From JBBIPA01 sp963775935 (lineage in GTDB: Bacteria; Chloroflexota; Dehalococcoidia; GIF9; UBA5629): a stretch of DNA of 64,000 nt. A model generated the notes under the pieces. That model saw only the letters and a program-made list of their open reading frames with translations. It was not told where the DNA came from and searched no databases. Positions 39,489 through 49,588 of the stretch are shown here, piece after piece. The DNA is taken from positions 1 to 64,000 of the forward strand of contig CAVZKR010000002.1 of assembly GCA_963775935.1 (NCBI GenBank), written 5' to 3'. Numbering within the stretch: the stretch's first letter is position 1; each line of letters begins with the position of its first letter. Both the position numbers and the translations under genes were made by a program.

Positions 39489-41555
39489 CTACGTCCTCCT
39501 GATAATATAGTTACCACAGTTGTCCACACGGCAACCCCATGACTTTGGAATAACTGCGGTGGTGGTCGGCACCTCAATTATGGCCGGCCCCGCGATGAAG
39601 TTACCTGCTTTTAGCTTCTCACTATCGTATACCGGTGTCTTAATAAACTTACCATTGAAGAAGCATGACCTCTGACGCTTTAGCGCCTTTGATGGGTCTT
39701 TCGTTCCGGTGGGCAGTTTTTTAACCGTTATCTGTGCCTTCTTCTTGACCTTGGCTATTATGCGGAGGCTGCGAAGCTCTACATCATAGAACCGCAGAGA
39801 GAAGGTGTATAGCTCTTCATGCCTCTTATGGAAAGCCTCCACCACTTTCTTGAAATCCGCAGAGGTCAGTTTCTTGTCAGGAATACTCCCCACTTCAACG
39901 TCATGGAACTGAGACCTATACCGGAACTCCATGGACTTAATGATTTCTACGTCCGCCCGGCCTGCCCCAAATGCTTTGAACTCCGATATAGCCTGTTTTA
40001 TCATGTCTTGATATAACTGGTTGACGGCATCAATATTAACCGCCTCAACCGGGGCAATATACGAACGAAGATAGTCCCGACCGACGTCGAGGGTGAACAT
40101 ACTCCAGGCACAGAACGAGGAGGCAAATGGGGGAATAATTACTTCAGGGATACCGAGCGCTTCTGCCAGAAAAGCGGCATGGGTGGGACCCGCACCACCA
40201 AAGGCGAACAGAGTGAAATCCCTGACATCATGACCATTCTTAGTGGTAACCACAGAGATGGCATCTGCCATATTGGAATTCACCACAGAGAACATGGCGT
40301 GCGCCGCCTGCTCTAAGGACATGTGTAACCTGTCAGCCACTTTGCCCACTGCGGCTTTAGCCAAATCCATATCAAGTGGAACTCTTCCCCCTAGGAAGTA
40401 ATCGGCCGGGATGTAACCTAAAATAAGATCGGCATCGGTGACTGCGGCTCCCTTTCCTCCCTTGTCGTAACAGGCTGGGCCAGGGTCGGCGGCAACGCTC
40501 TTGGGGCCAACTCGCAGTAAACCCATAGAATCAAACCAGGCGAGGCTTCCACCCCCGGCACCCAGGGTAGTGATGTCCACCATCTTAATCGCCACCATCT
40601 CCTCGTCGACCCATCGGCTGTGGCTAAGGTTAATTACCCCGTCCTTTACGAAGCCAATATCGAGGCTCGTGCCACCCATATCTATAGTGACGAAGCTTTG
40701 CCTATCTATAAGCTTACCTAAGTAAACTGAGCCTGATGGTCCGGAAGCCGGCCCTGAGTTTATTAGATACACAGGCTTTTTAATCGCTTCGGACACTGAC
40801 TGTACTAAAGCATCAGCTTGCATTATTAATAACTGACCTTTGAAGTTTAACTGTTTTAACCTTTCTCCAAGGGTAGTAAAATAGCTGCTTACAATCGGAC
40901 CTATATAGGCATTAAGGATAGTGGTACTTGCCCGGGCAAACTCACCCACAACAGGCATAACATCGCAAGAAGTGCAGATGTATGCCCCTTTAAGTTCCTG
41001 TCTGCATATCTCGGCAGCCTTTCTTTCATTCTCAGGGTTAGCATATGAATGAAGGAAGCATATTGCTACCGCTCCCACCCTTTCCTCTTTTAATTTTTTG
41101 ATTACATCTCTTAGTTCTCTTTCATTTAAAGTCGTACTTATCTCGCCGGTATAACGGGTTCTTTCCGCAACCGTAAATCTTAGCGGCCGGGGCACCAGTG
41201 GCTCATAGGGCGGAATGAACATATTGTACATGGATGTTTTAATATTTTTAAGTCCCATCCGCATCTCAACAATGTCTCTGAACCCCTTGGTGGTGATTAG
41301 GGCCGTCTTAGTTCCCGATCTGGTGAGAAAGGCATTGAGTGCTACCGTCGTGCCATGTATTACCGTCCGGGTTTCACCAAGAAATTGCGGAATCGTTAGC
41401 TTATAATGAGCCGCTGCTCTCTCAAAGTTGTTTATTAACCCTGCTGACAAATCTGAAGGAGTAGTGGCAACCTTGGATTCAAATAAATTACCTTCCTCAT
41501 CTAGGACGACACTATCGGTAAAAGTACCTCCTATGTCAATGCATACTTTAAACAT
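39489..41555 (-). CDS. hyuA: Hydantoinase A / oxoprolinase family protein
   Basis: The 688-residue ATP-binding partner of hyuB. It has DIGGTFTDSVVLD (residues 7-19), IHGTTVALNAFL, the second nucleotide motif TIDMGGTSLDIGFV, and GAGGGSLAWFDSMG. It belongs to the HyuA/acetone-carboxylase-beta family that phosphorylates the substrate or bicarbonate. Ribosome-binding site AAAGGAGATATAC precedes the ATG. It follows the iron-sulfur gene by ~58 nt. Given its setting among Mo enzymes and acyl-CoA functions, a ketone/acetophenone-type carboxylation is as plausible as hydantoin hydrolysis; sequence alone does not decide. Confidence 0.9.
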   Translation of the reverse strand: MFKVCIDIGGTFTDSVVLDEEGNLFESKVATTPSDLSAGLINNFERAAAHYKLTIPQFLGETRTVIHGTTVALNAFLTRSGTKTALITTKGFRDIVEMRMGLKNIKTSMYNMFIPPYEPLVPRPLRFTVAERTRYTGEISTTLNERELRDVIKKLKEERVGAVAICFLHSYANPENERKAAEICRQELKGAYICTSCDVMPVVGEFARASTTILNAYIGPIVSSYFTTLGERLKQLNFKGQLLIMQADALVQSVSEAIKKPVYLINSGPASGPSGSVYLGKLIDRQSFVTIDMGGTSLDIGFVKDGVINLSHSRWVDEEMVAIKMVDITTLGAGGGSLAWFDSMGLLRVGPKSVAADPGPACYDKGGKGAAVTDADLILGYIPADYFLGGRVPLDMDLAKAAVGKVADRLHMSLEQAAHAMFSVVNSNMADAISVVTTKNGHDVRDFTLFAFGGAGPTHAAFLAEALGIPEVIIPPFASSFCAWSMFTLDVGRDYLRSYIAPVEAVNIDAVNQLYQDMIKQAISEFKAFGAGRADVEIIKSMEFRYRSQFHDVEVGSIPDKKLTSADFKKVVEAFHKRHEELYTFSLRFYDVELRSLRIIAKVKKKAQITVKKLPTGTKDPSKALKRQRSCFFNGKFIKTPVYDSEKLKAGNFIAGPAIIEVPTTTAVIPKSWGCRVDNCGNYIIRRT

Positions 41556-41613
41556 GTATATCTCCTTTCCAGAAAAATTGTCTCATATCGCACGCTTTAA
41601 TAAGCGTATTCTT

Positions 41614-42294
41614 TTAAGCGGGCAGATACCAGACTGACGGCTCTGTTCCGAGTTCTTCCAGTAGCCTATATCCTTTTCTTTCTCTAATTAACCTAGAAAC
41701 CTCACTACCAGGCTCGTCTAAATCGCCGAAGGTTCTTGCCACCGTAGGGCAATTGATCACACATATGGGAGTTGCCTCTGGGTCTAACCCAGGTTTCAAG
41801 CCCATTGACATGCCACTGTTGATTCTATCCATGCAGAATGTGCATTTGGTAGTTGTGCCAACTTTGAATCTCTGGTACTCTGCCCGTAATTCATACGGAA
41901 ACTTATCGCGAAGCGTCGGCTCAGCATAATAGCTTTTTTCCTCTTTATACTGAGTTCTTGCTTTATATGGACAAGCTACCACGCAGTATCCGCAACCTAT
42001 ACATTTGCTATAATCAACGTATACTATACCGTCCTCCCTCTGAATAGATGCTCCTGTGGGACATACTTCTACACAAGACGGTTTCTCACAGTGCATGCAA
42101 GGTACAACTAGAAATCTTCTCGTGACTGAAGGATACTCCCCAATTTCATAGTCATATAGTTTGTTCCAAAAAATACCGGGGGGCGTGAAGTTTTCTAGCT
42201 TACAAGTCATGACGCATGCCATACAACCGATGCATCTTTTTAAATCGATAGCCATGCCCCATCTCGTTTTTGTTTTTAAAGTCTTCTCAGCCAT
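41614..42294 (-). CDS. DmsB/PsrB-type four-cluster iron-sulfur subunit
   Basis: A 226-residue electron-transfer subunit with four ferredoxin-like Cys groups: CIGCMACVMTCK, CMHCEKPSCVEVCPTGA, CIGCGYCVVACPY and CTFCMDR...CVINCP. This is the DmsB/PsrB/TtrB pattern linking a molybdopterin catalytic subunit to a membrane quinol subunit. It lies 78 nt downstream of the frameshifted Mo enzyme and is preceded further up by nrfD, so the three form one respiratory complex. Cytoplasmic or periplasmic location depends on the catalytic subunit, which has no clear twin-arginine signal. Confidence 0.92.
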   Translation of the reverse strand: MAEKTLKTKTRWGMAIDLKRCIGCMACVMTCKLENFTPPGIFWNKLYDYEIGEYPSVTRRFLVVPCMHCEKPSCVEVCPTGASIQREDGIVYVDYSKCIGCGYCVVACPYKARTQYKEEKSYYAEPTLRDKFPYELRAEYQRFKVGTTTKCTFCMDRINSGMSMGLKPGLDPEATPICVINCPTVARTFGDLDEPGSEVSRLIRERKGYRLLEELGTEPSVWYLPA

Positions 42295-42372
42295 GATTCA
42301 CTCCCCTTGTTTAATCGTTTTTCCTGCTTTTATATTACTGTCTGCAGTTATGCTCGGATTTCAGCACAGGCT

Positions 42373-45241
42373 CTAGGCTCTATAAACCTTCACTTTTATC
42401 TTGTCGTTAACCGAGCCCCCTATGGAAAGAGTTTCTAATAGGCTTGGCTCTATCTCGTTCGGGTTAGGGATACCTAAATCCTTAGCTACTGGCATTTTCC
42501 AGTGGCCATACATTTGAGTTGTTAAGACGACGTCCGGTCTAATACCCTGGCGTAAAATAACCTTGCCCTTTATTTTCCTGTAAGGCGACTCAATCCAGAT
42601 TTCATCTCCTTCTTTGATTCCGAGCCGCTCGGCTGCTTTCTTGTTCATTTGGACCGCATTGTGGCCCATTATTTGCTTTGTCAACTCATGTACCTGAGGA
42701 AGACTCATGGTTAAGCCCCAGGGCTGCTGCCCGCTCCTGGTAGAAAGTACCCAGAATGGATAATCCTCCGCCTTTTTACCGTAAACTTCGAGGTATTACT
42801 TTGTCCCAGACGTCACCGACAATTTCACAAGGAGGCAGGAAATCCGTCTCACCAATTTGCTCATCCCACCAGAAGATATTCCGTTCGTGTAACCTTCTCC
42901 TCAATTCCTCGTGGATTTTTTTGAGCCTCTCCTGATAAGGTAGCTCAAATCTCATCCCCTTCTTCTTAAATAGCGGGTACAGAAACCAGGGACGTATTTG
43001 CATTCCTGGCGCCTTTCCCGCTGGGTAGATGTCGTCCTGAGGCATGGGGCCAGAAATAGCCACCCGTTTGCTTGAAGTCTTCCAATGAGAGGCTAACTTT
43101 GCCTCCGCTAAACTTCTCCGACATAGCTCTGGCAACACGATCATAAATTTCCTCGGCGCTATATTTTTTATTGAGTTCCAACTCGCACGGTGTACCACCA
43201 AGTTCAAAGCCCAGCCAATTACCCTCATTGATGAAGGCATTATACTCGGCCAGCATTTTGGTTCTGTCGGCTATCTCCGTCATGATGTCGGTCATATTCA
43301 TAGTGTTATACAGTCTCTTAACAATGGGCTGTTTAATCGCGATCCCTGCTTGCTCCCAGTAGACATCGTGGTCCTTTACGCCGCCTGTAGGATACAGCTG
43401 GAGTGACTCAAAATCGCAGTCCTCTGGCAGGAGAAGGTCGGCATACCAGGCAGTTTCATCCATGGTATGAACAAAGCTGACCATGAAAGGAATCATCTTA
43501 AGCACTTCCTCAACTACGGGGGTATCATGTTGAGATATCGGCAGATTGGACTTGTAGGTGATAAATACATCCGGCGGCGATGCTTTAGGCCAGTTAGGAA
43601 ACCCTTTAATAATGTTCACGTAGGACATATGCAACGGCCCGTAGAAAGTAGCCGTCATTGGGCATAGCCCGGTACCGCAGTCACGCCTGCCCGTTATTTG
43701 CTGGTATTCCTCCTTGGACGTGGGATTGAAGGGGTATTGGGCAAATCCCTCGAGCGTTTTTGGCTCGGCTGGACCCGAGAAATGAATCCTGGCGCCAACA
43801 AGCCCCCCGGGCACTTCAAAAGCACCAAGTAACGTCAGGAAGGTTGAAGCTCCCCAAACTGCCGGCACTGAACCCCTGCCTGCGTTGACACCCTTGCCCA
43901 ACTGTATGCACACCGGCCGCAGTGGCATTTCCCAACCGAACATGTTGATTCTGCGGTTGCTGGCAGCGTCAGCTGTTTTTACCATGTCATCAGCTATTCT
44001 GCGGATAGTCTCGGCCGGGACATCGCAGATTTCACTGGCCCATTCTGGCGTATTATTCTTGACATGGTCAGCTAAATGCTGAAATACAGGCTTAACCTTA
44101 ACATCGGTAAACTCCACTGTCTCTTCATCAGGACCTATGCTGATGCCGCTAACCGTGTATTCTCCGTCAAGGGCAAAGTCCTTTATATCCTCGTCATCCC
44201 ACAGCTTTGCTTTATTGTCTACCGGGTCCCAGATCAGGGGCTTTTTGGTCAGCCGGGTCTCGGATATAATAGCCGTTGGGGGCAACCAGATAAGGGTTAT
44301 TTGTCATTTGTTTAAGATAAGCCACGTCACAGGCTTGCCTCCAGTTCAGCTCATGTAAAACGTGATGGAGCATGGCGTAGAGAAATGCCGCGTCTGTCCC
44401 CGGCTTAATCGGTACCCACTCATTGGCTACTGCGCCCGTTGTGGTCAGCACCGGCTCGATTTGGATTCTTCTCATCCCTCTAACCCTGGCATCAGCTGTC
44501 CTGATAAAGGCGTGAGTTCCAGATGCGACCATTTCACTTTTACCAAAGGAAAGTACCAGATTGCAACGCGGCTGATCGGTACCGGTGGTAAATGCTTTGT
44601 TCCACAGCTCACCGAAGATATGCTCGGTATGATAGCATTTGGTTCCCCCGCCATGCCCCAGTGTATAATCAGCCGGGAATATGCCCAAGGGGAAACCTAT
44701 GCAGGTTGAATTACCCCCGAATAACACAGCGTAGGTTCCATTAAAGCTGGGGCAGGTGCCATCAGACCCCTCGCAAGCAGCTATTCTGTAATACCCGTTT
44801 TCGTCAAACCAGCCCTTCTCTTTCACCTCCAGCAGCTTCTTGGCAAAAAGGTCTAAGGCTTCGTCCCAACCGATTTCTACAAATCCAGGGTCTTCTTCTC
44901 TGCCCTTCTTAGGGTTAGTTCTCTTCATCGGGGCTTTAACCCGATTAGGGTTAAAGTGCCGATGTATCATCTGCATAGCCATAGCACACGGTCTCCAGCC
45001 ACGTTCTTTAAACGGAGTAAGATAGGACAAATCATAGTTTGGCTCCAGATTTACTGGAATTCCGTTCTTGACACGGACCTTTATCACATCAGGTGCGCCG
45101 CTGTTGCACATATAGCAATAGGTAGGGAACAGCTCCATCCTTCTCTGTTTCTACTCTGGGCTTCGGTTGAGGCGCTATTTCCGAGCCCGTCCGTACTTTA
45201 GAGGCCGTCTCTTTTATGGTTACTTCTTTCTTATCTGTCAT
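42373..45241 (-). pseudogene. Molybdopterin oxidoreductase catalytic subunit (Psr/Phs-like), four frameshifts
   Basis: A ~950-residue DMSO-reductase-family subunit broken at four places: near 45125 (GGG), 44255 (GGG), 43046 (GGGG) and 42792 (GG). Removing one base at each restores AVPTYCYMC, YYIRDRLTKKPL, YFWPMPQDD and DKVILEVYGKKAEDYPFWVL, all with good family sense. The start is the ATG at 45241 (MTDKKEVTIKE). The N-terminal cluster site is odd: C-x2-C, then Asp (APDVIKV) where the third Cys normally stands, then RPC. The C-terminus is a normal Molydop_binding domain (GIKEGDEIWIESPYRKIKG). It sits between nrfD and the four-cluster gene. Whether it is truly broken depends on the read data. 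Confidence 0.75.
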
Positions 45242-45392
45242 TGGCACTATCCCCTTTACCTGTTACTAGTAGCAGAAACTATCATAATATTATTCTGATA
45301 AGGTTGGCGCTAAATGATTACGACTACTAATTTTATCTATTAATCAAGATGTAATTTCAATACGAGTAAAATTAAAGACAAACTTTAAGCTA

Positions 45393-46283
45393 TTACTCAA
45401 TAAATGAAATAGTTATTCCTGCTCTTATAATGCTATACCTTAAGAATAGACCACCAGCTAGTAAAAAAACGCTGTTTATTCCGACTAAGATGCGAAGAAC
45501 CAGAGCATCGGTCACGAAAATGTTGTAGATCAGGAGTACAAGAGGTACTAGAATGCCAACGATTATGACTCCGATGAGGAAGAATGGTGTTTTTAGCAAG
45601 CGAACCGACTCTGCGGTGGTGACACTTGCTTTACGGGCTATTTCAATATAAGCTGCTAATACCAGCAGCAACAATACAATGAGTACTAAATCTCCTATTC
45701 CCAACAGGTGAAAACCAGCTATGTCAAAAGATGTCTTAAAAAAGAGGGCTGTTAGACTGAGCAGAGCTATGCCTGTGTCTAAGCCCGAAACAAAAAAAAG
45801 CACTGGTAGGGTGGAGGTATTCCAAAATGGGATACCCTTGGCGACACCAAGAAGAAAGCCTGGATATGCGACAACCAGTACTGAGAGTATCGCTGCTGTT
45901 ATACCGATGCCGAGCCCAGAATTCGTTTCTGGATTCCAGGGAAGCCACGCGAAGGCGGGGAATGCCGGCAGGGAATACAACAGTCCAAAAGCAATAAAGG
46001 CGGTCAAAATCCAGACGCCTTTGGTGAGCCATGATGCCCCGAACGTTGATGGGGTAATAAACAGTTTGTAAGCTTTATTGGCACTGCCGAGGTCGAGCAG
46101 TAAAAATAATGTACCCAGTAAGACAAGTAAAGGACCTACCAGACTGCCGATCCTGGTTACAGGTTCATACATATCTAGAAGGTCGAATATGAAGCTAAAT
46201 AGGAAGACTCCTCCACCTAACCCGGCTAGGAATAAGTACCCTGCTACTGGCCAACCCCATGTCGTTTGTCTTTCTAATGTCAT
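45393..46283 (-). CDS. nrfD: NrfD/PsrC-family membrane quinol oxidoreductase subunit
   Basis: A 296-residue integral membrane protein with about eight to nine segments, opening TWGWPVAGYLFLAGLGGGVFL, the conserved quinone-site start of PsrC/NrfD proteins. It carries no heme or cluster ligands, as usual. It anchors the molybdopterin and four-cluster subunits and exchanges electrons with menaquinone. GGAGG precedes the ATG. It is the first gene of the complex, 152 nt upstream of the Mo subunit. Confidence 0.9.
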   Translation of the reverse strand: MTLERQTTWGWPVAGYLFLAGLGGGVFLFSFIFDLLDMYEPVTRIGSLVGPLLVLLGTLFLLLDLGSANKAYKLFITPSTFGASWLTKGVWILTAFIAFGLLYSLPAFPAFAWLPWNPETNSGLGIGITAAILSVLVVAYPGFLLGVAKGIPFWNTSTLPVLFFVSGLDTGIALLSLTALFFKTSFDIAGFHLLGIGDLVLIVLLLLVLAAYIEIARKASVTTAESVRLLKTPFFLIGVIIVGILVPLVLLIYNIFVTDALVLRILVGINSVFLLAGGLFLRYSIIRAGITISFIE

Positions 46284-46430
46284 GCAACCTCCAAAAAGAT
46301 AGCTCTTAGTAATTGTCCAGCAACATATGGCAATTCTAACAGGAAAGAGCAGTTTTCCCCTTGATCACTTGTATCAGAATTAATGCGCCGTATCTAAAAG
46401 TTTAGTTGTTAAATGCTGTAGTGCCTCATA

Positions 46431-46478
46431 GCCAGGGTGGTAGATTTTCTACCGTTTGAGAGCTCTTACCACCCTGGC
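46431..46478 (-). terminator. Terminator after the branched-chain binding-protein gene
   Basis: A 12-bp stem (GCCAGGGTGGTA at 46431-46442 with TACCACCCTGGC at 46467-46478) with a 24-nt loop, 24 nt past the stop of the binding-protein gene at 46502. It separates that gene from nrfD, so transcripts of the two may differ. Confidence 0.55.
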
Positions 46479-46501
46479 ATCTGTTCAAATTCCGCTATAT
46501 T

Positions 46502-47740
46502 TTATTTACCTGGTGGAGGTCCCGCACCCGGAGGAGGAGCAGGAGGTGGAGCGAAGCCAGCTGGCGGAACATCCTTAAAAGTATAGACGGGAGTCCATAA
46601 AAATTTCCCTTCTACCTTGTCATTCTTGCAAACATAAACATTCCTGATTCTACATCTCGTTCCCTTGTCAAAAACTACGCGACCTTGAACGCCCATAAAG
46701 TCCAAGCCTAGGATGGCGTCACGGAGCTTCGCCGGTGTGGTATCACCCCCGGTAGCCTTCAACGCATTGACAACTATGGTGCCTCCATCATAAGGGGTTG
46801 TGTCTGTATCATCCGGTAGATAACCGTACTTCTTTTTGAAAATATCGACGAACTTTTTATTTTCCGCGTGGTCAAGCAAGGGCGAATAGGGTGTTACGGT
46901 AATTTCACCAAGGCAAGCATCAGCCGCTGCCGCTGGAAGCGCATGCAAAATGAAGTTTGCATAAAAGGACCCGAAAAATATAGATGTCACGGGCATCCTC
47001 TTGCGAACACCAAAGTCATGCACTTGAGTGAAAAACAGTACAGCATCGGAACCCTCATACCACGCAGCAAGGGCATCGGCATCCTTTAAGACTGTCAGGT
47101 AGGGAGCAAAGTCAGTACAGGGGTATGGCGTAAATTGTTCCTGTACCACCTTGCCACCCTTAGCCTCGAAGGCAGCCTTAAAGGCATCCGCAAAGCCATG
47201 GGAATGTATAAGGTCCTCTGTCAGGACAGTAACCTTCCGTAAACCTCTTTCATAAGCGTAGAGACCCGAGGCAGAGGCAAATTGCTGCTCCGAACCACCA
47301 CCCGCAATGGACCAAGACATAGGCGGCGTGAGAATCGGCCAACTGGCTGGACTCGTATTGAGGTGAGGCAACCCCACTTTTGACATATACTCCGCTATCG
47401 CAATTTTAAGATTACCCATGATTGGCCCGAGTATTATTGACACCTTATCGTTTTCTACCATTTTTCTGGCTGTGTCCATAGCCATAGCGACCTGGGATCC
47501 ATCGTCGCCCTGAATAACCTGTATCTTCCTACCGGCAACTGCATAGCCAGCATGCTCGAACGCCAGTTTGTTGGCTTCTAGCATTCTGGCACCAGTCATA
47601 GCCATGCCACCAGTTAGAGGATACAGCAGTCCGATCTTTATAGGTTCCTTTCCTGGTGCCACTGCCGGTGCCGCACAAGCACCAAAAATTAAGCCAGATA
47701 CCAGTACGATCGACAATAGAATTAAAAACAACCTTTTCAT
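46502..47740 (-). CDS. Branched-chain-amino-acid-type ABC binding lipoprotein
   Basis: A 412-residue Peripla_BP_6 (LivJ-like) receptor. The lipobox LIFGAC follows a hydrophobic signal, so it is anchored outside the membrane. KIGLLYPLTGGMAMTG is the typical opening of the mature protein. The C-terminus has an unusual proline-rich tail (PPAPPPGAGPPPGK). No Liv permease or ATPase is adjacent on this strand, so it is an orphan receptor or uses the operon at 58849. Such orphans in catabolic regions often bind aromatic acids or amides rather than amino acids. Confidence 0.88.
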   Translation of the reverse strand: MKRLFLILLSIVLVSGLIFGACAAPAVAPGKEPIKIGLLYPLTGGMAMTGARMLEANKLAFEHAGYAVAGRKIQVIQGDDGSQVAMAMDTARKMVENDKVSIILGPIMGNLKIAIAEYMSKVGLPHLNTSPASWPILTPPMSWSIAGGGSEQQFASASGLYAYERGLRKVTVLTEDLIHSHGFADAFKAAFEAKGGKVVQEQFTPYPCTDFAPYLTVLKDADALAAWYEGSDAVLFFTQVHDFGVRKRMPVTSIFFGSFYANFILHALPAAAADACLGEITVTPYSPLLDHAENKKFVDIFKKKYGYLPDDTDTTPYDGGTIVVNALKATGGDTTPAKLRDAILGLDFMGVQGRVVFDKGTRCRIRNVYVCKNDKVEGKFLWTPVYTFKDVPPAGFAPPPAPPPGAGPPPGK

Positions 47741-48373
47741 TAATTACCTCCCTTATTCATTTTACTTTAAAACCCTCTACCTAATTGTTTTGATTTGGCT
47801 ATCATCTGCGGTGGAATATACTAACTGTCCAACCAGATACGATATCCAATTCATTATTTACTGTGCAATTCTCACCTCCCCTTTCCGCTTCGTAGTTTAA
47901 CTTTCGATAGCCTCTCCTCAATCTGTTCGGAAAAACAAGTTATTCTAAGCCAATTAAAAAATCCCGACTGCCCTAGAAGCAAATTAAAGGCCGCCCGTTT
48001 CTCTCATCGTGACTATTGAAGATATTTCCAGCAAGTATAAATATTGATAGAAATTTACGCTATTTTATCTTCTTTGTCAATATAAAAGACTTTACCGAAA
48101 AATTGTATAGGTAGCTATCCCTTCGTTCTGAAAATCGCTATTATAATTCTCCCAGATTACCACGTTTCGCTCGCAATACAATTTTAGATACCCAGTAAGA
48201 TACTCGCGTATCCACATAGGTCGCGAGACTCACATGCCCCGCCGAGTCTAAAGCTAGAATAATCTTGTGGGACAACGATGTGTAAACCGTGATTGTTTAC
48301 TTTCATATCTATCATAGTCTTCTCCTGTCAGCGGAGAGGGATAAAATTTCCCTGTTTATTTAATGGTCTTTCT
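47741..48373. other. 633-nt intergenic region with a possible 43-codon frame
   Basis: The left part is the leader and promoter region of the binding-protein gene (GGGAGG before its ATG). On the minus strand 48184-48315 is a 43-codon frame (MIDMKVNNHGLHIVVPQDYS...) preceded by CAGGAG; it matches nothing I know and could be a truncated gene. The rest is AT-rich without visible genes. Confidence 0.35.
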
Positions 48374-49231
48374 TTACGGCTGCTGGTACTCGTAGAAGCC
48401 TTTGCCTGACTTGCGGCCGTACTGCCCTGCGGTGACCATTTTCTTCAATAAAATGGGTGGAGCGAAGCGGGAGTCCTTGAGTTCGTCGTAGATAGCGTTA
48501 CAGATTGAGTAGGCAGTATCAAGTCCCACCAGGTCAGCCAGCCTGAATGGCCCCATGGGATGATTCAGTCCAATTCTGATGGCTTTATCGATATCTTCTC
48601 TGGTAGCCATGCCCGATTCCAGCATTTTCACGGCTTCGAGCAGAAACAGCAGCAGCAGTCGGTTGACAATAAAGCCCGGTGCGTCAGGTGCCGTAACCAC
48701 CTCTTTGCCAATCGACTCGCCAAATGCCCTGGCTGTTTTCAGCGTCTCTTCGCTGGTGGTGATGGTTTTCACCAATTCTAAGAGCTTCATCATGGGCACA
48801 GGATTGAAAAAGTGCATGCCCAGTACCTTGTCCTGTCGCCTGGTTACCGCCGCGATATCCATGACGGAGAGGCAGGAAGTATTCGTAGCCAGTATAGTCT
48901 GCGGCGGGCAGATGGTATCTAAATCGGCAAAAATCTTTCTCTTGAGCTCCAGGTTCTCGTTGGCGGCTTCGATGACCAGGTCACAGACCTTTAAATCTTC
49001 CATGTTGTTTGTTTCCCTGATGCGCTTCATAATGGTGCCCTTTTCCTCTTCTGTTATCTTATTACCTTTCACTTCTCTTGAGAGGGTCGCATCGATTGCC
49101 GCCATACCTTTGTCCAGCATTTCCTGCTTTACCTCGGAGGCAATAACATCATAGCCGCCTCTCGCACATACCTCAACAATACCCCGACCCATCATGCCAA
49201 AACCGACAACACCCACCTTCTTTATGTCCAT
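48374..49231 (-). CDS. 3-hydroxyacyl-CoA (3-hydroxybutyryl-CoA) dehydrogenase
   Basis: A 285-residue NAD-dependent beta-oxidation enzyme. The Rossmann motif is VVGFGMMGRGIVEV at the start, the SCLSVMDIA and MHFFNPVPMMKLLELV segments are diagnostic (His of the catalytic pair in GMHFFNP), and NHPMGPFRLADLVGLD closes the catalytic domain. It is the stand-alone (Hbd/PaaH) form without a hydratase domain. It fits acyl-CoA breakdown or synthesis together with the CoA-transferase and thioesterase in this window, but it is not in an operon with them. Confidence 0.94.
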   Translation of the reverse strand: MDIKKVGVVGFGMMGRGIVEVCARGGYDVIASEVKQEMLDKGMAAIDATLSREVKGNKITEEEKGTIMKRIRETNNMEDLKVCDLVIEAANENLELKRKIFADLDTICPPQTILATNTSCLSVMDIAAVTRRQDKVLGMHFFNPVPMMKLLELVKTITTSEETLKTARAFGESIGKEVVTAPDAPGFIVNRLLLLFLLEAVKMLESGMATREDIDKAIRIGLNHPMGPFRLADLVGLDTAYSICNAIYDELKDSRFAPPILLKKMVTAGQYGRKSGKGFYEYQQP

Positions 49232-49588
49232 GATGAACCTCCGTTCTGTTTGCTCATAAATCCCGCTCTATTTTGCTTTAAAAGCAAGCTTTCCCCTTGA
49301 ATTACTGGTGATTGTGACGATTGATGCATTGTAACAGGCGAAATCGGTTTGTTCAACAGGAGGACGGTTCTTCGCTAAAGCGAACGGACAGACTTAAAAG
49401 GTCGCCCCTGCACTCCTTTCCGTCATTGCGAGCGAAGCGAAGCAATCGCCATGTCTTGCTGACAGCGATGAGATTGCTTCGTCACTTCGTTCCTCGCAAT
49501 GACATGGTCGGCGTTCCTTTTTGACTACGACGATAGCCGATGCTATTATGAGTCGCATGTTTCAACCGAACAGCTTGTGGGGTAGGAT
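49232..49588. other. 357-nt intergenic region with a palindromic element
   Basis: Between the divergent dehydrogenase and CorC-like genes. Its only recognisable content is the palindromic repeat at 49422-49503. The right end is the leader of the CorC-like gene. Confidence 0.55.
49422..49503. repeat. Full GTCATTGCGAG palindromic repeat
   Basis: An 82-nt element with inverted ends GTCATTGCGAG / CTCGCAATGAC and inner arms GAAGCAATC / GATTGCTTC, able to fold into a long hairpin. A second full copy is at 52245-52325 and a half copy at 2967. Such non-coding palindromes are common in bacterial genomes and resemble REP/MITE-type elements. Confidence 0.8.

Noticed and set aside
48579..49154. 191-codon plus-strand open frame
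   Set aside because: Antisense shadow of the 3-hydroxyacyl-CoA dehydrogenase gene, serine-rich and without a ribosome site.
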